Below are positions 44,510 to 53,445 of a stretch of DNA of 54,548 bases, piece after piece. The stretch comes from an uncultured Bacteroidales bacterium (GTDB lineage Bacteria > Bacteroidota > Bacteroidia > Bacteroidales > UBA932): positions 1 through 54,548 of the forward strand of contig CALVCB010000004.1 in the NCBI GenBank assembly GCA_944325965.1, in the 5' to 3' direction. Within the stretch, counting starts at the first letter, position 1; the number at the start of each line of letters is the position of its first letter. A model generated the notes under the pieces. That model was given only the letters and a program-made list of their open reading frames with translations. It made no database searches and had not been told where the DNA came from. Position numbers and translations under genes: made by a program.

Positions 44510-46110
44510 TCCTGACCGGGATCCTGTAGCGCCGGCTTTACGAGGCTGAGGTAGCGGCCTGTCACCGTGCCTTTGCTGTCCGTTGACAGGACCAGCGGCA
44601 TTGCCGTCAGGTCGAAGGCGTCGAACAGTGCCTGGGCCTGGCCGGGATATGACGAGAACAGCATATCCATGTCCACAAGCAGGACACGTATTCCCTTTCC
44701 GTTTCCTGTCAGCAGGGAATCCGCCGCTTCTATCTCCGCCTTGCATACAGGGCAGCCTTCCGTGTGGAATATTATATAGCTGGTCTTTCCGCCGGTCTTT
44801 CCGAGCCTGAATTTACCTTCTTTTGATTTGACCGTATTGCCCGGGCCGGGCTTCTTAAGCGTGCCGTTTACCCTGATGTCGGGTATCGGGGAGCCTTCAG
44901 GGGCTTTTGACAAGAGGTCTTCAAGGATCAGGGCAAAACTTGTCACTTTCAGGGAGTCATCCGCGGTCCTCCACGCCGGATGGGAGAGTATCTGATTGCG
45001 TATCAGGCTGTCGAGGGCGCATTTGTATGCATCCCCGCGCCGGTTTGTCAGGTAATACATCAGGTCCCCGGTCATCTGCTTGAACAGCGTGGTGTCACCA
45101 TTTGCCGCGGTGGCTTTTTCTATGTGGTCGGCGACGAGCCGGATGTCTGAGCATTTTATGCTGTCTCCGAAAGGCGCGAATACCTTGTCATAGAACTTTG
45201 CGGACTCTTCCGACCCGTATTCCATCTCCACGGGAGTGAGCTCACGTTTCAGCAGCCGTTCCATGGCCATGGCGTCCAGCCTGCGCCCTATGATTTTCCC
45301 TTGCGGGTCCACGAGGAAGAGCCCGGGGGTCTGGAGTATCCCGTATTTTATCTGGAAATCGGATTCCGAATGAGGGTCCCACAGATGGAATACCCGTGTG
45401 TTTGAAGTGTTTATATCCATTTGCAGACGGACATACCTCAGCCACTCCGCCCTGTTGCGTCCGGTGCAGACTGCATAGAGGTCAGCAGGAAAGTCGTCGT
45501 TTTCGATTATGTTGCGCAGCATGATGGTCTCGAGCCTGCATTGTGCGCAGTCTGTCGCGTAGAAATAGAGGATGCTGTATCTGCCTTTTCCGGTCAGGTC
45601 CTGTACTCCGGGGGCTCCGTCAGGCGTCCCGAACAGCCTCATGCTGTTCCCGAGCGAGTCTTTCAGGACCACCTCCGGGGCCTGCATGCCTATCAGCGAC
45701 TGCCTGTTGAATTCGGCGAACATCCTCGCCCCCATCAGCTCCATGTCGCTGCGCATCTTCACCTTCCCAGGGAGGAACCAGCTGTCGCACATGTGTACGG
45801 CTACAGCCTCTACGCCCATCACCTTCGATTCCGTGTAGTAGGAATATATTTCCAGTGCTACCGCCTGCCTGACCAGAGAGTCGGAGCAGCTGCCCACGAG
45901 AAAGTCTGCCTCCTGCATCTGCACTTTCACCGGCCGGGCGATGATTGCGTCAAGGTATTCCCTGACTTTTGCGGATACCGCCTCAGCCTTTGCCGAGTCC
46001 AGCTCCGCTCCGTCCCGGCCTGCCGTCCTGGCCATGAGCGGGACGCCCTGCAGCAGGAGCAGCATCACCATCCATGCCGCAGATGAGAATATGTGCCTGG
46101 ACGTATGCAT
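44506..46110 (-). CDS. Secreted protein with two thioredoxin-like domains
   Basis: This 534-residue protein has an N-terminal signal peptide (about 1-27). The next 125 residues are helical and resemble the DUF5106-type N-terminal region often joined to thioredoxins in Bacteroidota. The first thioredoxin-like domain (about 140-285) has the active-site motif CAQC in YFYATDCAQC, followed by a cis-Pro region QTPGLFLVDPQGK. The second (about 420-525) has CPVC in FHTEGCPVC. Both motifs keep two cysteines, so it may shuttle electrons in the periplasm. The upstream coaD stop is 3 bases away, so it is the last gene of the lon run. Confidence 0.82.
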   Translation of the reverse strand: MHTSRHIFSSAAWMVMLLLLQGVPLMARTAGRDGAELDSAKAEAVSAKVREYLDAIIARPVKVQMQEADFLVGSCSDSLVRQAVALEIYSYYTESKVMGVEAVAVHMCDSWFLPGKVKMRSDMELMGARMFAEFNRQSLIGMQAPEVVLKDSLGNSMRLFGTPDGAPGVQDLTGKGRYSILYFYATDCAQCRLETIMLRNIIENDDFPADLYAVCTGRNRAEWLRYVRLQMDINTSNTRVFHLWDPHSESDFQIKYGILQTPGLFLVDPQGKIIGRRLDAMAMERLLKRELTPVEMEYGSEESAKFYDKVFAPFGDSIKCSDIRLVADHIEKATAANGDTTLFKQMTGDLMYYLTNRRGDAYKCALDSLIRNQILSHPAWRTADDSLKVTSFALILEDLLSKAPEGSPIPDIRVNGTLKKPGPGNTVKSKEGKFRLGKTGGKTSYIIFHTEGCPVCKAEIEAADSLLTGNGKGIRVLLVDMDMLFSSYPGQAQALFDAFDLTAMPLVLSTDSKGTVTGRYLSLVKPALQDPGQD

Positions 46111-46113
46111 GGG

Positions 46114-46587
46114 TCAGGAGCCTATTCCCGGCAGCTCCACCCCTTCCGGCACGAACTGGGATGTGTCCCCGTGGTGCTTGATGATGTCCCGGACAGCTGT
46201 TGACGAGATATGGGCGAACTCCTGGGCTGTTGGTATGATTATAGTGTCGATGTCGGGGGCGAGCTTCCTGTTGGCATCGGCGATCGACCTCTCCGTTTCG
46301 AAGTCTATCATGTTCCGCACCCCTCTCACGATATGGTGTATCCCCAGCTCCCGGCAGGCGTCCACGGTCAGGTTGTCATAGTGTATGACACTGACCCCCT
46401 TCAGCCCGGCTGTGGCCTGGCGGATGATTTCCATCTTCTTCTCTGTGCTGTAGAACCCTTTCTTGTCGATGTTTATGCCTACAGCCACCACCACTTCGTC
46501 AAACATGGCCAGGGCGCGTTTGAGAATATTCAGGTGGCCTGCGGTGAACGGGTCGAATGACCCCGGGAATAATGCTTTACGTGTCAT
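46114..46587 (-). CDS. coaD: Phosphopantetheine adenylyltransferase
   Basis: This 157-residue cytoplasmic enzyme joins 4'-phosphopantetheine and ATP to dephospho-CoA in CoA synthesis. The nucleotidyltransferase motif GSFDPFTAGHLNIL is at residues about 9-22, HHIVRGVRN near 86, and IIIPTAQEFAHISSTAVRDI near 117, as in bacterial CoaD. Length is normal. Its start overlaps the ung stop by 4 bases (ATGA), indicating translational coupling. Confidence 0.96.
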   Translation of the reverse strand: MTRKALFPGSFDPFTAGHLNILKRALAMFDEVVVAVGINIDKKGFYSTEKKMEIIRQATAGLKGVSVIHYDNLTVDACRELGIHHIVRGVRNMIDFETERSIADANRKLAPDIDTIIIPTAQEFAHISSTAVRDIIKHHGDTSQFVPEGVELPGIGS

Positions 46588-47252
46588 AGCTGCCAGTCGA
46601 TTGGGGCCTTGCCTTCTTTGGTCAATATTTCATTCGTCTTTGAGAAATGCCGGCACCCGAAAAACGCCCCACGGGCGAGCGGGGAAGGGTGTGCGGCTTC
46701 CAATACATAGTGCCTTGATGTGTCTATGAGGGCTTTCTTGCTCCGTGCGAAATTCCCCCAGAGGAGGAATACCACCCCGTCGAGGTTGTCCGATATGTAC
46801 TTGATCACCGCGTCGGTGAATTCGGTCCATCCGATGCCGCTGTGTGAAGCCGGCTGTCCTGCACGGACCGTCAGTACAGCATTCAGGAGCAGCACTCCCT
46901 GCCTGGCCCATTTCTCCAGGTCCGGGTATCCGCTCATGGTTATCCCCAGGTCGTCATGTATCTCCTTGAAAATATTCTTGAGTGACGGAGGGGCAGGGAC
47001 ATTCGCGGGGACAGAGAAAGACAGTCCCATGGCCTGGCCTGCTCCGTGGTACGGGTCCTGCCCCAGAATCACCACCTTGACATGGTCCACAGGCGTCAGT
47101 TCAAATGCCCTGAAGATCTGGCTGCCGGGAGGATATATCTTCCTTCCCTCGGCCTTTTCTTCATGAAGGAAACGCACCATGGAGGCGAAATACGGCTTTT
47201 CGAATTCGTCGGCAAGTGCGGCTTTCCAGCTCTGTTCTATCTTGACTTCCAT
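46584..47252 (-). CDS. ung: Uracil-DNA glycosylase, family 1
   Basis: The 222-residue enzyme removes uracil from DNA. The catalytic motif GQDPYHGAGQAMGLSFSV lies near residue 63 (Asp base), followed by LLLNAVLTVRAG near 116, and HPSPLA near 188 carries the catalytic His of family 1. Its ATG shares one base with the lon stop codon (TAATG), so translation is likely coupled. Confidence 0.97.
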   Translation of the reverse strand: MEVKIEQSWKAALADEFEKPYFASMVRFLHEEKAEGRKIYPPGSQIFRAFELTPVDHVKVVILGQDPYHGAGQAMGLSFSVPANVPAPPSLKNIFKEIHDDLGITMSGYPDLEKWARQGVLLLNAVLTVRAGQPASHSGIGWTEFTDAVIKYISDNLDGVVFLLWGNFARSKKALIDTSRHYVLEAAHPSPLARGAFFGCRHFSKTNEILTKEGKAPIDWQL

Positions 47253-49654
47253 TAGAATATTGCGCTGATAACGTCTTCAATGGTCTTGACGTAGACAAAG
47301 GTAAGGCCTTTTATGTATATTTCCTTTATGTCCTCGACATCCTTGCGGTTGTCTTCCGAAATGATGATGGTGTGGATTCCGGACCTTTTGGCGGCAAGGA
47401 TTTTCTCCTTTATGCCTCCGACCGGCAGCACACGGCCCCTGAGGGTCATTTCGCCTGTCATGGCTATCCCGCTCCTGACCTGCCGGCCTCTCAACGCGGA
47501 TACCATCGAGCTCACCATGGTGATACCGGCGGAAGGGCCGTCCTTCGGTACAGCCCCTTCAGGGACATGCACGTGGATGTCTTTCTTTGAGAACTCCTCG
47601 TATGCCATGTTTGCAAGCTGCGGATGCGCCTTGATGTACTGATAGGCTATCGTGGCGGATTCCTTCATCACGTCCCCGAGGTTTCCTGTCATGGTCAGCA
47701 CTCCCTTACCCTCACTCACCGAGCTTTCTATGAAAAGGATTTCGCCGCCCATCTCGGTCCATGCGAGTCCTGTTACTACACCGGGAGCCTCATTGCCTTT
47801 CTGCATGTCATGGAAACTTGTCGGCAGCCCGAGGTATTCTTTCAGGTGCTCCGGCTTGATGGTCACGGGGTAGTCCAGTCCGAGCGCAATCTTCTTGGCC
47901 GTCACCCTCGCTACTTTGGCTATCTGCTTTTCGAGCCCCCTGACACCTGATTCGCGGGTGTACTCGTCTATTATCTTCGCTATCGCGGCCGGGCTGAACC
48001 TCAGGTCCTTTTTCCCGAGCCCGTGCTCCTCCAGCTGTCTCGGTATGAGGTAGTCCTTGGCTATCGCCGCCTTCTCCTCCGCAAGGTAGCCGCTTACCTG
48101 TATCATCTCCATCCTGTCCCGGAGTGCCGGCTGGATGGTGGACGTGGTGTTGGCCGTAGTGATGAACAGCACGTTGGAGAGGTCGTAGTCTATGTCCAGA
48201 TAGTTGTCATGGAACGTGGTGTTCTGCTCCGGGTCGAGCGCCTCCAGCAGTGCGGAAGACGGGTCCCCCTTGAAATCGCTGCTGATCTTGTCTATCTCGT
48301 CGAGCACTATCACAGGGTTCGATGTGCCGGCCCTGTTTATCCCGTTGAGTATCCTGCCCGGCAGGGCGCCGATGTATGTCTTCCTGTGCCCTCTGATCTC
48401 GGACTCGTCATGCAGGCCACCGAGGGCTATCCTTACGTACTTGCGTCCCAGGGCCCTTGCTATGGACTTCCCGAGGCTGGTCTTGCCGACGCCCGGAGGC
48501 CCCCACAGGCAGAGGATAGGGGACTTCATGTTCCCTTTGAGCTTCAGTACGGCCAGATACTCGATGATCCTCTCCTTGACTGTCTCCAGCCCGAAGTGGT
48601 CCTTGTCCAGGACTTTCTGTGCATGCTTCAGGTCCAGGTTGTCCTTGGACATTTCCCCCCACGGAAGGTCAAGCATGAACTGGATATAGTTGTACTGCGT
48701 GCTGTAGTCCGGCGAATTCGGGTTGCACCTTTCCAGCTTTGCCATCTCCTTCTCGAAAATCTCCTTCACGCTGTCCGGCCATATCTTTGTCTCGGCCTTG
48801 GCGCGGAACTTCTCGAAGTCCTCCATCTCGTCCATACCGAGCTCTTCCTGTATGGTCCTTAGCTGGTTGTTGAGGTAGTACTCCCTCTGCTGCTGGTCTA
48901 TCTCGCTTTTCACCTTCTGGTTGATGTCCTGCTTGATTTTCAGAAGCTCTATCTGCGTGTCGAGGACCGCCAGGAGCTTCATTGCCCTGACTTTAAGGTC
49001 TTCGTACTGCAGAAGAAGGACCTTGTCCATGAAATTCTCGACATCGATGGTTGTGGCTATGAAATTGACCAGGAACTCGAAATTGTCAATCGACCTGAGT
49101 GCCGACATGGCCTCCTTCGGCACGAATGAAGCATATCTGAGTATAGTGACCGCCTTTTCTTTGAGCGCATCGGCGATGACCTTCACATTCTTGTCGGCGG
49201 CGTCCGGGACCGTATCGGACAGATAGTGCACCTGCCCGAGCATATAAGGATCGTATTCAACGATGGTCTCTATTTCGAAACGCTTGAATCCCTGCAGGAT
49301 AGCCGTTATCGTACCGTCCGGCATCTCGAGCGTCTTGACTATTTTCGCTACGGTGCCGAAACCGTACAGGTCTTCTTTCGTAGGCTCCTCTACGGTGATG
49401 TCGTTCTGCGGGACTGCGCCTATGAAATTGTTGTTCTTCTCTGCATCCTCAATCAGCCTTATCGATTTCTCCCTGCCTATCGTGATCGGATATACGGCGC
49501 CGGGAAAAAGCACTGCATTCCTGAGTGCAAGGATCGGAAGGGACTCCGGAAGCTCGCTCTCGTCTATCTTCATGAAACTGTCCCCTGAAGGGATGACAGG
49601 TATAATGCTGACTTCCGCCCCTGACGGTGCCAATATGTCTTTAATATCTTTCAT
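47252..49654 (-). CDS. lon: ATP-dependent protease Lon
   Basis: This 800-residue protein matches the usual length of Lon. The N-terminal substrate domain starts near residue 38 ([20 protein letters not shown]). The AAA+ module has [19 protein letters not shown] near 368 and IVLDEIDKI for Walker B. The protease domain has the catalytic Ser in [11 protein letters not shown] near 689 and Lys in [14 protein letters not shown] near 732. The ATG at 49654 was chosen because it gives a normal N-terminus; an upstream in-frame start at 49753 adds an unrelated tail. It heads the lon-ung-coaD-thioredoxin run and has a consensus promoter about 130 bases upstream. Confidence 0.96.
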   Translation of the reverse strand: MKDIKDILAPSGAEVSIIPVIPSGDSFMKIDESELPESLPILALRNAVLFPGAVYPITIGREKSIRLIEDAEKNNNFIGAVPQNDITVEEPTKEDLYGFGTVAKIVKTLEMPDGTITAILQGFKRFEIETIVEYDPYMLGQVHYLSDTVPDAADKNVKVIADALKEKAVTILRYASFVPKEAMSALRSIDNFEFLVNFIATTIDVENFMDKVLLLQYEDLKVRAMKLLAVLDTQIELLKIKQDINQKVKSEIDQQQREYYLNNQLRTIQEELGMDEMEDFEKFRAKAETKIWPDSVKEIFEKEMAKLERCNPNSPDYSTQYNYIQFMLDLPWGEMSKDNLDLKHAQKVLDKDHFGLETVKERIIEYLAVLKLKGNMKSPILCLWGPPGVGKTSLGKSIARALGRKYVRIALGGLHDESEIRGHRKTYIGALPGRILNGINRAGTSNPVIVLDEIDKISSDFKGDPSSALLEALDPEQNTTFHDNYLDIDYDLSNVLFITTANTTSTIQPALRDRMEMIQVSGYLAEEKAAIAKDYLIPRQLEEHGLGKKDLRFSPAAIAKIIDEYTRESGVRGLEKQIAKVARVTAKKIALGLDYPVTIKPEHLKEYLGLPTSFHDMQKGNEAPGVVTGLAWTEMGGEILFIESSVSEGKGVLTMTGNLGDVMKESATIAYQYIKAHPQLANMAYEEFSKKDIHVHVPEGAVPKDGPSAGITMVSSMVSALRGRQVRSGIAMTGEMTLRGRVLPVGGIKEKILAAKRSGIHTIIISEDNRKDVEDIKEIYIKGLTFVYVKTIEDVISAIF

Positions 49655-49779
49655 ACCTTTATTATAATATAAGTTCGGGAAACCGTCGGACCATGCTCTC
49701 TGACAATTTGTCAGTATCCGTGTCCGGCAATTCCGGAGCGCGACTATGGTCAATGTTTATGCCAGAGAGGGACACATGA
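49655..49779 (-). promoter_or_regulatory. lon leader with a 15-base palindrome at 49700-49714
   Basis: The leader between the lon promoter and its ATG is about 120 bases. It contains CTGACAA-T-TTGTCAG (49700-49714), a perfect inverted repeat with a one-base centre. The site lies downstream of the expected transcription start, where a repressor roadblock or an RNA hairpin is possible. Confidence 0.5.
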
Positions 49780-49811
49780 CAAATATAGAGAGAAGCCGAG
49801 TGCAGAACAAA
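49780..49811 (-). promoter_or_regulatory. Consensus promoter for lon
   Basis: On the minus strand TTTG (49811-49808), 20 bases, then TATATTTG (49787-49780). A second TATATTTG on the same strand at 49866-49859 lacks a -33 partner. Confidence 0.7.
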
Positions 49812-49899
49812 TTTTATTTGTTATGCCGGGGGCGCAACAGTATATGTGGCCGTCAGGTCAAATATAGGACGAAAATTGAAAATAATTTCATTTATGATT

Positions 49900-49929
49900 T
49901 TGAATATTAAAAAAATAAGTCTACTTTTG
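49900..49929 (+). promoter_or_regulatory. Promoter for the HU gene
   Basis: TTTG at 49900-49903, 18 bases, then TACTTTTG at 49922-49929. ATG 49975 follows 45 bases later. The remainder of 49812-49899 shows no gene. Confidence 0.65.
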
Positions 49930-49974
49930 CACTCCTATTCGGGAATACAGTAATGAATTTAAATATAAATAATT

Positions 49975-50250
49975 ATGACTAAGGCAGAAATTGTAAACGA
50001 AGTTGCTAAGGCTACAGGAATCGAGAAGATTGCAGTCCAGTCAGTCATCGAGGCTTTCATGGATTCTGTAAAGGGCTCGCTTGCAAAAGGCAATCCTGTG
50101 TTTCTCAGAGGGTTCGGCAGCTTTATCATCAAGCACAGGGCTGAAAAGACAGCCAGGAACATCACCAGAAGCACGACAATGACTATTCCAGCTCACGATA
50201 TCCCTGCATTCAAACCTGCTAAGGTGTTCGTGAACGAGATAAAGAAATAA
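49975..50250 (+). CDS. HU-family DNA-binding protein
   Basis: The 91-residue nucleoid protein has the HU/IHF fold. An N-terminal helical part begins MTKAEIVNEVAKATGI, the signature GNPVFLRGFGSFIIKHR lies near residue 40, and the DNA-intercalating arm ends in the usual P-x-F-K-P (IPAFKPAKVF). It bends and compacts DNA as a dimer. It lies 23 bases before a tiny ribosomal-type gene, and the two are probably transcribed together. Confidence 0.96.
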   Translation: MTKAEIVNEVAKATGIEKIAVQSVIEAFMDSVKGSLAKGNPVFLRGFGSFIIKHRAEKTARNITRSTTMTIPAHDIPAFKPAKVFVNEIKK

Positions 50251-50273
50251 CTGATCCTTAAAAATTAATTGCT

Positions 50274-50366
50274 ATGCCAAGCGGTAAAAAAAGAAAGAGA
50301 CATAAGATGGCGACGCACAAACGTAAAAAACGTTTGCGCAAGAACAGGCACAAGAAGAGAAAGTAG
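50274..50366 (+). CDS. 30-residue AURKAIP1/COX24-type basic protein
   Basis: A 30-codon frame, ATG 50274 to TAG 50366, starts MPSGKKRKRHKMATHKRKKR. Over half the residues are Lys or Arg, with no acidic residue. I recognise this as the AURKAIP1/COX24 domain family, the bacterial relative of mitochondrial ribosomal protein mS38 that is widespread in Bacteroidota. It is therefore probably a small-subunit ribosomal protein that is easily missed by gene callers. The HU gene lies just upstream; RNase G follows. Confidence 0.82.
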   Translation: MPSGKKRKRHKMATHKRKKRLRKNRHKKRK

Positions 50367-50400
50367 TCTCTCGGTCTGCCATTTTAGCAGTTGCTGAATT

Positions 50401-50435
50401 GAAGAGGCTGTCCGGACTTTAAGGGCAACCTCTTC
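50401..50435 (+). promoter_or_regulatory. Leader hairpin just upstream of rng
   Basis: GAAGAGG (50401-50407) pairs with CCTCTTC (50429-50435), and inside it TGTCC pairs with GGGCA with one wobble. Only a weak T-run follows, and the rng ATG is 16 bases downstream. It may be an attenuator or a processing site. Confidence 0.5.
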
Positions 50436-50451
50436 TGCTTTAAATGACAAG

Positions 50452-52014
50452 ATGTCAATGGATGAATCTGTTAAAGATCTTATTGTAGATGTAAATCCTA
50501 CTGAAGTCTCGATAGCCCTGATGGAGAACGGGCGTCTGATCGAGCTTAACAAGGAGTCCAGCAAGGGCCACAGCTTTTCTGTGGGGGATGTCTATCTGGG
50601 TAAGGTGAAAAAGCTGCTCCCGGCCCTGAATGCTGCCTTTGTGGATATAGGGGATGAGAAGGAGGCGTTCGTACACTATCTTGATCTGGGGTTGTATTTC
50701 AACGCGTTCGACGAGTTTGTCAAACGTCTGAACCCGAATACGGACAAGAAGGGCGTCTACTCCCACATCAAGATAGGGCCCGTGCTCGAGAAGGAGGGCA
50801 AGATAGAGAATGTCCTCACTCCCGGACAGATGATGATAGTTCAGATCGTCAAGGAGCCGATTTCCACCAAAGGGTCGCGACTGACTGCAGAGATTTCATT
50901 GGCAGGACGTAATGTGGTGCTTCTGCCTTTTGCCGAAAAGGTAAGTGTATCCCAGAAGATCACCTCCAAGGAGGAGAAAAGGAGGCTTGAAGCGCTTGTG
51001 AAGAACATATTGCCCAGGAATTACGGAGCAATTATCCGTACGGCGGCTGAAGGGAAGAACGCAGCCGTGCTTGATGCGGAGATACGGTCGCTGATCGACA
51101 AATGGGAAAGCTCATGGGACAAGATTGCAAAATCCAAGTCTGTCCAGCTGCTTTTTACCGAATACAGCAAGACCACCACCATTCTGAGGGATCTCCTGAA
51201 CGATTCGTTCTCGAATATCTATGTCAATGACGAGAATATATACGAGGAGACCCGCAAGTACATATCGCTGATTTCTCCGGAGCAGGAGAAAATCGTGAAA
51301 CTGTACAGGGAACATACGCCTATCTTCGACCATTTCGAAGTAACGAGGCAGATAAAGAGCTCATTCGGGAAGGTGGTCCCGATCAGGCAGGGGGCATATC
51401 TGGTAATTGAGCATACCGAGGCCCTGCATGTGATCGATGTGAACAGCGGCATCCGCTCGAAGAACAAGGAGCAGGAGCAGAATACGTATGATGTAAACTG
51501 CTATGCTGCCGAGGAGATTGCCAGACAGCTCCGGCTCAGGGACATGGGAGGCATTGTAATCGTCGATTTCATAGACATGGAGTCGAACGAGCACAAGAAC
51601 AAGCTTTTCCACTACATGCAGGAGCTGATGCAGAACGACAGGGCCAAGCACAATGTTCTCCCTCTCACCAAATTCGGCCTGATGCAGATAACACGCCAGA
51701 GGGTGAGGCCGGCGATAGAGATCAATACTACGGAAGCATGTCCGGTCTGCCACGGGACAGGGAAGATTTCTTCGAGCGTGGTGATCGACGAGGCGATAGA
51801 GCGCAAACTTTCGTATTATGTGGCGGAAAAGGGGATAAACTCATTCATCCTGAAGGTGAGCCCTATTCTGGGGGCGTACCTGACAAGAGGGTTCAGTTCC
51901 ATAGTCCGCAAGTGGAAGAAGAAGTACAGGTGCAAATTGAAGGTAGCAGAGGTTACAGACTTCACTGTCCTGCAGAATGAATTTTTTACTGAGAAAGGAG
52001 ACAGGCTCGAATGA
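50452..52014 (+). CDS. rng: Ribonuclease G/E family endoribonuclease
   Basis: This 520-residue RNase G-type protein lacks the long C-terminal scaffold of E. coli RNase E. The S1 RNA-binding domain lies at about residues 38-125 (FSVGDVYLGKVKKLLPALNA). The catalytic DNase I-like domain is at about 280-400, with the metal-binding aspartates in VIDVNSGI near 325 and GGIVIVDFIDM near 367. The zinc-link motif CPVCHGTGKI lies near 428. It matures rRNA and starts mRNA decay. ATG 50452 and ATG 50458 are both possible. The stop codon is inside its terminator hairpin. Confidence 0.95.
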   Translation: MSMDESVKDLIVDVNPTEVSIALMENGRLIELNKESSKGHSFSVGDVYLGKVKKLLPALNAAFVDIGDEKEAFVHYLDLGLYFNAFDEFVKRLNPNTDKKGVYSHIKIGPVLEKEGKIENVLTPGQMMIVQIVKEPISTKGSRLTAEISLAGRNVVLLPFAEKVSVSQKITSKEEKRRLEALVKNILPRNYGAIIRTAAEGKNAAVLDAEIRSLIDKWESSWDKIAKSKSVQLLFTEYSKTTTILRDLLNDSFSNIYVNDENIYEETRKYISLISPEQEKIVKLYREHTPIFDHFEVTRQIKSSFGKVVPIRQGAYLVIEHTEALHVIDVNSGIRSKNKEQEQNTYDVNCYAAEEIARQLRLRDMGGIVIVDFIDMESNEHKNKLFHYMQELMQNDRAKHNVLPLTKFGLMQITRQRVRPAIEINTTEACPVCHGTGKISSSVVIDEAIERKLSYYVAEKGINSFILKVSPILGAYLTRGFSSIVRKWKKKYRCKLKVAEVTDFTVLQNEFFTEKGDRLE

Positions 52015-52028
52015 GCCGTCTCCTTTTT
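51994..52028 (+). terminator. Terminator overlapping the rng stop codon
   Basis: AAAGGAGAC (51994-52002) pairs with GTCTCCTTT (52018-52026) and GGCTC with GAGCC inside, around a GAAT loop that contains the first base of the TGA stop. TTTTT follows. Confidence 0.9.
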
Positions 52029-52102
52029 CAGTTTACTTGACAAAAGCCGGAATTGTCATATAATAAGGACAATAAAAAAAAGTTTCATAGCGATTTATTT
52101 CA

Positions 52103-52110
52103 TATCTTTA
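52103..52110 (+). promoter_or_regulatory. Weak -7 box for the anSME/GH38 unit
   Basis: TATCTTTA differs from TAnnTTTG at the last base; ATG 52139 is 28 bases downstream. TTGTCATA upstream (around 52053) resembles half-sites seen near hsp20 and lon. Confidence 0.3.
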
Positions 52111-52138
52111 CCGCCCGAAAATCAAAGCTGGAACTGAT

Positions 52139-53428
52139 ATGCCGAACAATACCTACAAAGATACCATCACGCTGAATGATGCCGTCCGGATTTCCGGACC
52201 TTCAGCGTTCAACATCATGATCAAGCCGGCGGGCTCGCTGTGCAACCTCGACTGCCACTATTGCTACTATCTCGACAAGTCCGACATTTACGGGGGGCGG
52301 GAGCCGAGGATGAGCATAGACATGCTGGAGACCCTTGTCAGGGAGTACATAGCGGCCAATGATGTGCCGGAGGTCACTTTCAACTGGCACGGGGGCGAAC
52401 CTCTGGTACTCGGCCTGGATTTCTACAGGAAGGCGATTGAATTCGAACAGAAATACGCCGCGGGGAAGGTGATACACAACACCCTGCAGACCAACGGCAC
52501 GCTCATTACACAGGAGTGGGCATCCTTCTTCCGGCAGAACAATTTCCTGATAGGCATCTCGATTGACGGCCCACAGGACATACACGACAAGTTCCGCAAG
52601 GACAAGGGGGGTGCACCGACCTTCGACAAGGTGATGCGCGGACTTACCATCCTCTACCGTACAGGTGTCGAGTACAATACGATGTCTACCATAAACAAGG
52701 CTTCAGAGGGACGCGGGCTTGAGGTCTACCAGTTCCTGAAGTCTCTGGGGACCAAGTATATGCAGTTTATGCCTGTCGTCGAGCACATCAAATATCCCCT
52801 GCTGCCGGGAGGCAAGCCGGACAAGGGGGCCAGGCCGCATATCGTCAACCCGTCCGAGGAGGGGGCGGTGATATCACCGTGGTCCGTAAGCTCAATGGCC
52901 TACGGCAAGTTCATGTGCGATATATTCGACTACTGGGTCAGGAACGATGTCGGCCAGTGGTTCGTGAACCTGTTTGACTCCACTCTCGCGTGCTGGTGCG
53001 GGGAGCAGCCAGGGACATGCGTATATGCCGAGACATGCGGGGGCAACACCGTCATCGAGCACAACGGGGACCTGTACCCTTGCGACCATTTCGTGTACCC
53101 TGAATACCTTCTCGGGAACATCTACGAACAGGAACTGCGTGATATGATGACTTCCGACAAGCAGGTGAAGTTCGGTATAGAGAAAAGGAACGGGCTCCCT
53201 TACAAGTGCATGAAATGCAAATACTTCTTCGCATGCCACGGTGAATGCCCGAAGCACCGGTTCAACAGGACGGAGTCCGGGGAGACCGGACTGAACACAC
53301 TCTGCGACGGATATTACATGTTCTATTCCCATGTAGCCCCGTACATGGACAAGATGAAGGAGCTCCTTATGGAGAAGAAGGCCCCGGCAGGTGTCATTCC
53401 GTGGGCCAGGATGATGAAAACACGCTAA
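52139..53428 (+). CDS. Anaerobic sulfatase-maturating radical SAM enzyme (anSME)
   Basis: This 429-residue SPASM-type radical SAM protein oxidises the active-site Cys or Ser of sulfatases to formylglycine under anaerobic conditions. The radical SAM cluster motif is CNLDCHYCYYLD (C-x3-C-x2-C) near residue 36, preceded by the family's FNIMIKPAGSL. The auxiliary-cluster cysteines are in the C-terminal half: CWCGEQPGTCVYAETCGG, YPCDHF, and CMKCKYFFACHGECPKH. No sulfatase gene is within the window. It is 17 bases before the GH38 gene and probably co-transcribed with it. Confidence 0.93.
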   Translation: MPNNTYKDTITLNDAVRISGPSAFNIMIKPAGSLCNLDCHYCYYLDKSDIYGGREPRMSIDMLETLVREYIAANDVPEVTFNWHGGEPLVLGLDFYRKAIEFEQKYAAGKVIHNTLQTNGTLITQEWASFFRQNNFLIGISIDGPQDIHDKFRKDKGGAPTFDKVMRGLTILYRTGVEYNTMSTINKASEGRGLEVYQFLKSLGTKYMQFMPVVEHIKYPLLPGGKPDKGARPHIVNPSEEGAVISPWSVSSMAYGKFMCDIFDYWVRNDVGQWFVNLFDSTLACWCGEQPGTCVYAETCGGNTVIEHNGDLYPCDHFVYPEYLLGNIYEQELRDMMTSDKQVKFGIEKRNGLPYKCMKCKYFFACHGECPKHRFNRTESGETGLNTLCDGYYMFYSHVAPYMDKMKELLMEKKAPAGVIPWARMMKTR

Positions 53429-53445
53429 CTGCATTAATATTGGAA

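Noticed and set aside
48023-48862. 279-codon frame on the plus strand opposite lon
   Set aside because: It is a shadow of the conserved AAA+ region of Lon with no start signal or domain.
49655-49753. 33-residue N-terminal extension of Lon
   Set aside because: No similarity to Lon N-termini; ATG 49654 gives the normal start and length.
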